Origin: Panax quinquefolius | Taxonomy: Eukaryota; Streptophyta; Magnoliopsida; Apiales; Araliaceae | DNA: 64,000 bases | Reading direction: 5' to 3' | Assembly: GCA_020205615.1 (NCBI GenBank) | Contig: CM035173.1 | Location: 53,765,300-53,829,299, forward strand | Shown here: one piece after another, positions 61,801 through 64,000 of the stretch | Layout: each line of letters opens with the position of its first letter | Position numbering within the stretch: position 1 is the stretch's first letter | Notes under the pieces: generated by a model | Seen by the model: the letters and a program-made list of their open reading frames with translations, nothing else | The model's database searches: none | Told to the model about the DNA's origin: nothing | Position numbers and translations under genes: made by a program

Positions 61801-62758
61801 CCATGGTTCTTCTTAGGGTTAGGATAGTTAGGTGACAGATGTCCCTCCTACCCACAGTTGTAGCACACTGATTTTCCCTTTAAATAGACTCCCATGTGAG
61901 TCTTTCTGCATGTCTTGCATACTTCTGTCCTATGCTTAGGATCTCCCTATTTTACCCCAGTATTCCCAGGGTTGAAACTCTTCCTCTTAAGCATGTTGCC
62001 ACTCCCGCTGGCAACTTCTGCCTTACTACCAACCTCTAACTTATTCTTGTTCTTCCTCTCTTTGTGTTACTGAGACAATGCCTCACCACCAACTTTAGCT
62101 ATTATCGCCTTTTCCAGAATGGTCCCATAGGAAGCACTCTGAAAAACCGATATTCTCTTCAGAGCCCGGGGTTTTTAAGCCCCCTTTCAAACTCAAGGCC
62201 TTCCTCTCTTCTTCCGTGTCCACCTGATGTGGAGCAAACCTCTCCAATTCATTGAATTTGGTTACATACTGGGGAACTGTCATATCCCCTTGCTTAAGTT
62301 CTAAGAACTTAATCTCCATCCTACCTTGCATACTAGTAGGGAAGTAGTTTTCGAAGAACACCTTCTTAAACTGTTCCCAAGTAACTGCTCCTGTCCTAGC
62401 CCCACCATGGTGAGCCTCCCACCAGTAGTTGGCTTCCCCCTTCATCATGTAAGTCGCAAAAGAAGCCTTTTGCGCCTCACCTACTGTTTGTTATCACAAA
62501 CGCCTTCTCGATCTCTTTTACCCATGTTTGGGCCTCTAGTGGGTCCATCGTTCCTCGGAACTCCGGAGGACCCACACTCTTAAATTCCTTGAAGGTAGTT
62601 GTTCTTACTACCCCAGGAGCAACAGGAATCCCTCCCCCAACTTGGTTAAATGCAGCCGTTAATAAATTAACGAACTCTTACATAGGGTTATTAGGTCCCC
62701 CCTGATTCTCATTATGAGACTCGGCCTCTTGGTTACGATGTCTCCTTCTTGGCGGCAC
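61801..62758 (-). pseudogene. Element D Gag, broken, start codon changed
   Basis: The expected first codons PPRRRHRNQE follow GTG (62756-62758) where element B has ATG, so the start is lost or another start is used. The gag core is present across frameshifts: FKSVGPPEFRGTMDPLEAQT, WVKEIEKAF, an open 118-codon piece (62448-62095) with GEANYWWEA, FFENYFPTSMQGRMEIKFLE and MTVPQYVTKFNELERFAPHQ. The first zinc knuckle (CYNCG.EGHLSPN, about 61865-61825) has a stop and lacks its last Cys. Confidence 0.85.
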
Positions 62759-63104
62759 AATTCTGATTAAATAAATAAAGTTTCGTTATTATCTATTTAA
62801 CTATTTTGGTTATCAATCTTAAATAACAACCCATACCACAACAAGAACATTAAATAAAAACTTCATTATATTAATATGCTTTCATAGTCAAAACTATTTA
62901 CATCATGATTCCTTAGCCAAAAAGCTATTACATAACTATCCCGTAATTGACTTCTACAAAAATTGGGATTTACAAAAAGACTACCCTTTAATTATATAAA
63001 AGAGGGTTTTACGTCACTACATATATACAAAAAGATCTAACAATCTACTAACACTGTCGTACGGAATTCTCATAATTCTGATTTGCCAATATCGACACAA
63101 TATC
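62759..63104 (-). other. Element D leader next to gag, no gene
   Basis: A+T-rich, with no frame or repeat recognised. It lies between the gag start and the upstream coding-like frame. Confidence 0.6.
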
Positions 63105-63465
63105 TCAACTTATAGTAAGTCGAGTCTGCCCGGACTCAATGGAATAACAAGCAATTTTCAGCTTGAAATCCCAATGAGCACACTCGTGGATGTACGACAT
63201 CCTAGCTATTTTCTGGTCTTTTTTAACCAGTTTCTTTCGAAGCTCTACGGCCTCTTCCTTATAGTCCCGTGCCTTATCTGTCATAAACACTTTCTCATCG
63301 TGCTCTGACTCAAAATCCGCCTCTGCAGATTCCTTCGCCTCATATAGGGTGGTTATCTCCTCATTACGTATACACACTTTCGATGGCTTGTGATTGCACA
63401 TTCCTATCCAACATAGATAGATACAATGATCTCATTGCATCCGGAGGTGTTGGCTCCTGAGTAGG
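63105..63465 (-). pseudogene. Unidentified charged, coiled-coil-like frame upstream of gag
   Basis: 98 codons from 63401, rich in Glu, Lys and Asp (EEITTLYEAKESAEADFESE, YKEEAVELRKKLVKKDQK), with heptad-like spacing that suggests a coiled coil. Reading further upstream in another frame gives PTQEPTPPDAMRSLYLSMLD, so the original frame was longer and is broken near 63385. It lies about 350 bases before gag, on the same strand. I do not recognise a family. It may be an extra open reading frame of the element or captured sequence. Confidence 0.5.
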
Positions 63466-64000
63466 TACTGAAAGTATTATGCATACAAGCCAATCATGTA
63501 TGATGATAAAGCATATACTTTGTAATCAATCTTATTTATTTATTAATAAAATATTTATTTATTAAAGGCATTTATTATCTACATGGTGCTGTTTTAATAA
63601 TATGTGATAAGCCCATAGTTTTAAGCAATGCTTTAGAATCATGATGAGATCATGCTAATGAGATCTAAATTCTTAGATAGCTTAAAACTAAAATGTTCCC
63701 AATCAATGGATTACTAAAAAGGGGATTAGTAAAACCAGATAGATTGGTACATACATTGCTTGCTCATTGGATGAGGATGGTTGATCTCATGATCATTTGT
63801 GTGGAGACACTAAAGAAAGTATGCAGGTGCTTATTAGAGAATAAGTTCACTGAACGTGACTCTCTAAGGAATACCTAATGGAGTTTTACTTGCCTGTCAA
63901 TAGGAATTCCTATAGTGATAGTAGTACAAATGATCCTTAGACTTGAGATCATCATAGTATCTTATATATAATGAATTACACTTTGACTTATTCCTTAAGA
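63466..64000. other. Unassigned sequence at right edge
   Basis: The sequence changes at about 63466 ('tgaaagtattatgcatac') and contains no gypsy primer site or LTR end. It resembles LTR or leader DNA in composition. The 61-codon plus-strand frame at 63693-63878 shows no family match. It may be the edge of another insertion into element D. Confidence 0.4.

Larger units (their letters stand above)
54885..63465 (-). mobile_element. Element D: Ty3/gypsy Tekay-type, right end missing
   Basis: Minus strand: 3' LTR 54885-58189, polypurine tract, integrase-chromodomain, RT/RNase H, protease, gag and an upstream leader with a short coding frame. No primer site or 5' LTR is seen before the window ends, and the sequence changes near 63466, so the element is truncated or interrupted there. 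It has the fewest disabling changes in pol of all gypsy copies here. LTR ends and gag start relate it to B. Confidence 0.9.

Overview
This is nuclear DNA of a flowering plant, about two-thirds A+T, made almost entirely of nested transposable elements. I see no intact host gene, rRNA, tRNA or bacterial-type feature. Evidence for a plant: a plant mobile domain (PMD) gene, a FAR1-like fragment, Ty3/gypsy chromoviruses of Tekay/Del type with 2.5-3.4 kb LTRs and a tRNA-Met-type primer site, a Ty1/copia element and a Stowaway-like MITE end. The species cannot be named from the sequence.

Layout. 1-2976: diverged LTR-like remnant and A+T-rich DNA. 2977-7347, continuing at 17592-18846 and 39523 to about 39880: an old host transposon. 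It holds two arrays of a 19-bp palindrome (CCGCTAC-N5-GTAGCGG) set among expanded ATT/GTT microsatellites, a broken PMD gene after the first array, and a FAR1-like fragment after the second. Gypsy element A (7348-17586, minus strand, duplicated target GGGTC) sits inside the PMD gene. Gypsy element B (18847-39517, minus, target TGTCT) sits just after the second array. Element B is itself split by gypsy element G2 (27836-37694, minus) within its 5' LTR.

From 39880 to 40790 lies a minus-strand fragment resembling the 'putative plant transposon protein' family. Gypsy element C (40831-49667, plus) follows; it is an internally deleted relative of A with no reverse transcriptase and no integrase core. 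Its right flank enters a Ty1/copia element in mid integrase (49668 to about 53620). A Stowaway-like MITE end (54699-54884) is cut by gypsy element D (54885 to about 63465, minus), which has the best preserved pol region. From about 63466 to the window end the sequence changes character and is unassigned.

Nesting gives a relative order: the palindrome/PMD element is oldest, A and B entered it, and G2 entered B. The gypsy elements form two subfamilies: A, C and G2 (gag begins MAS or MTA) and B and D (gag begins MPPRRR). Every coding region carries at least one stop, frameshift, deletion or catalytic-site change, so none looks autonomous as read here.

Most worth a second look: the palindrome/microsatellite arrays placed before two different genes, a predicted intron inside the LTRs of A, G2 and C, and a conserved pair of hairpins in the U3 region of the same elements.
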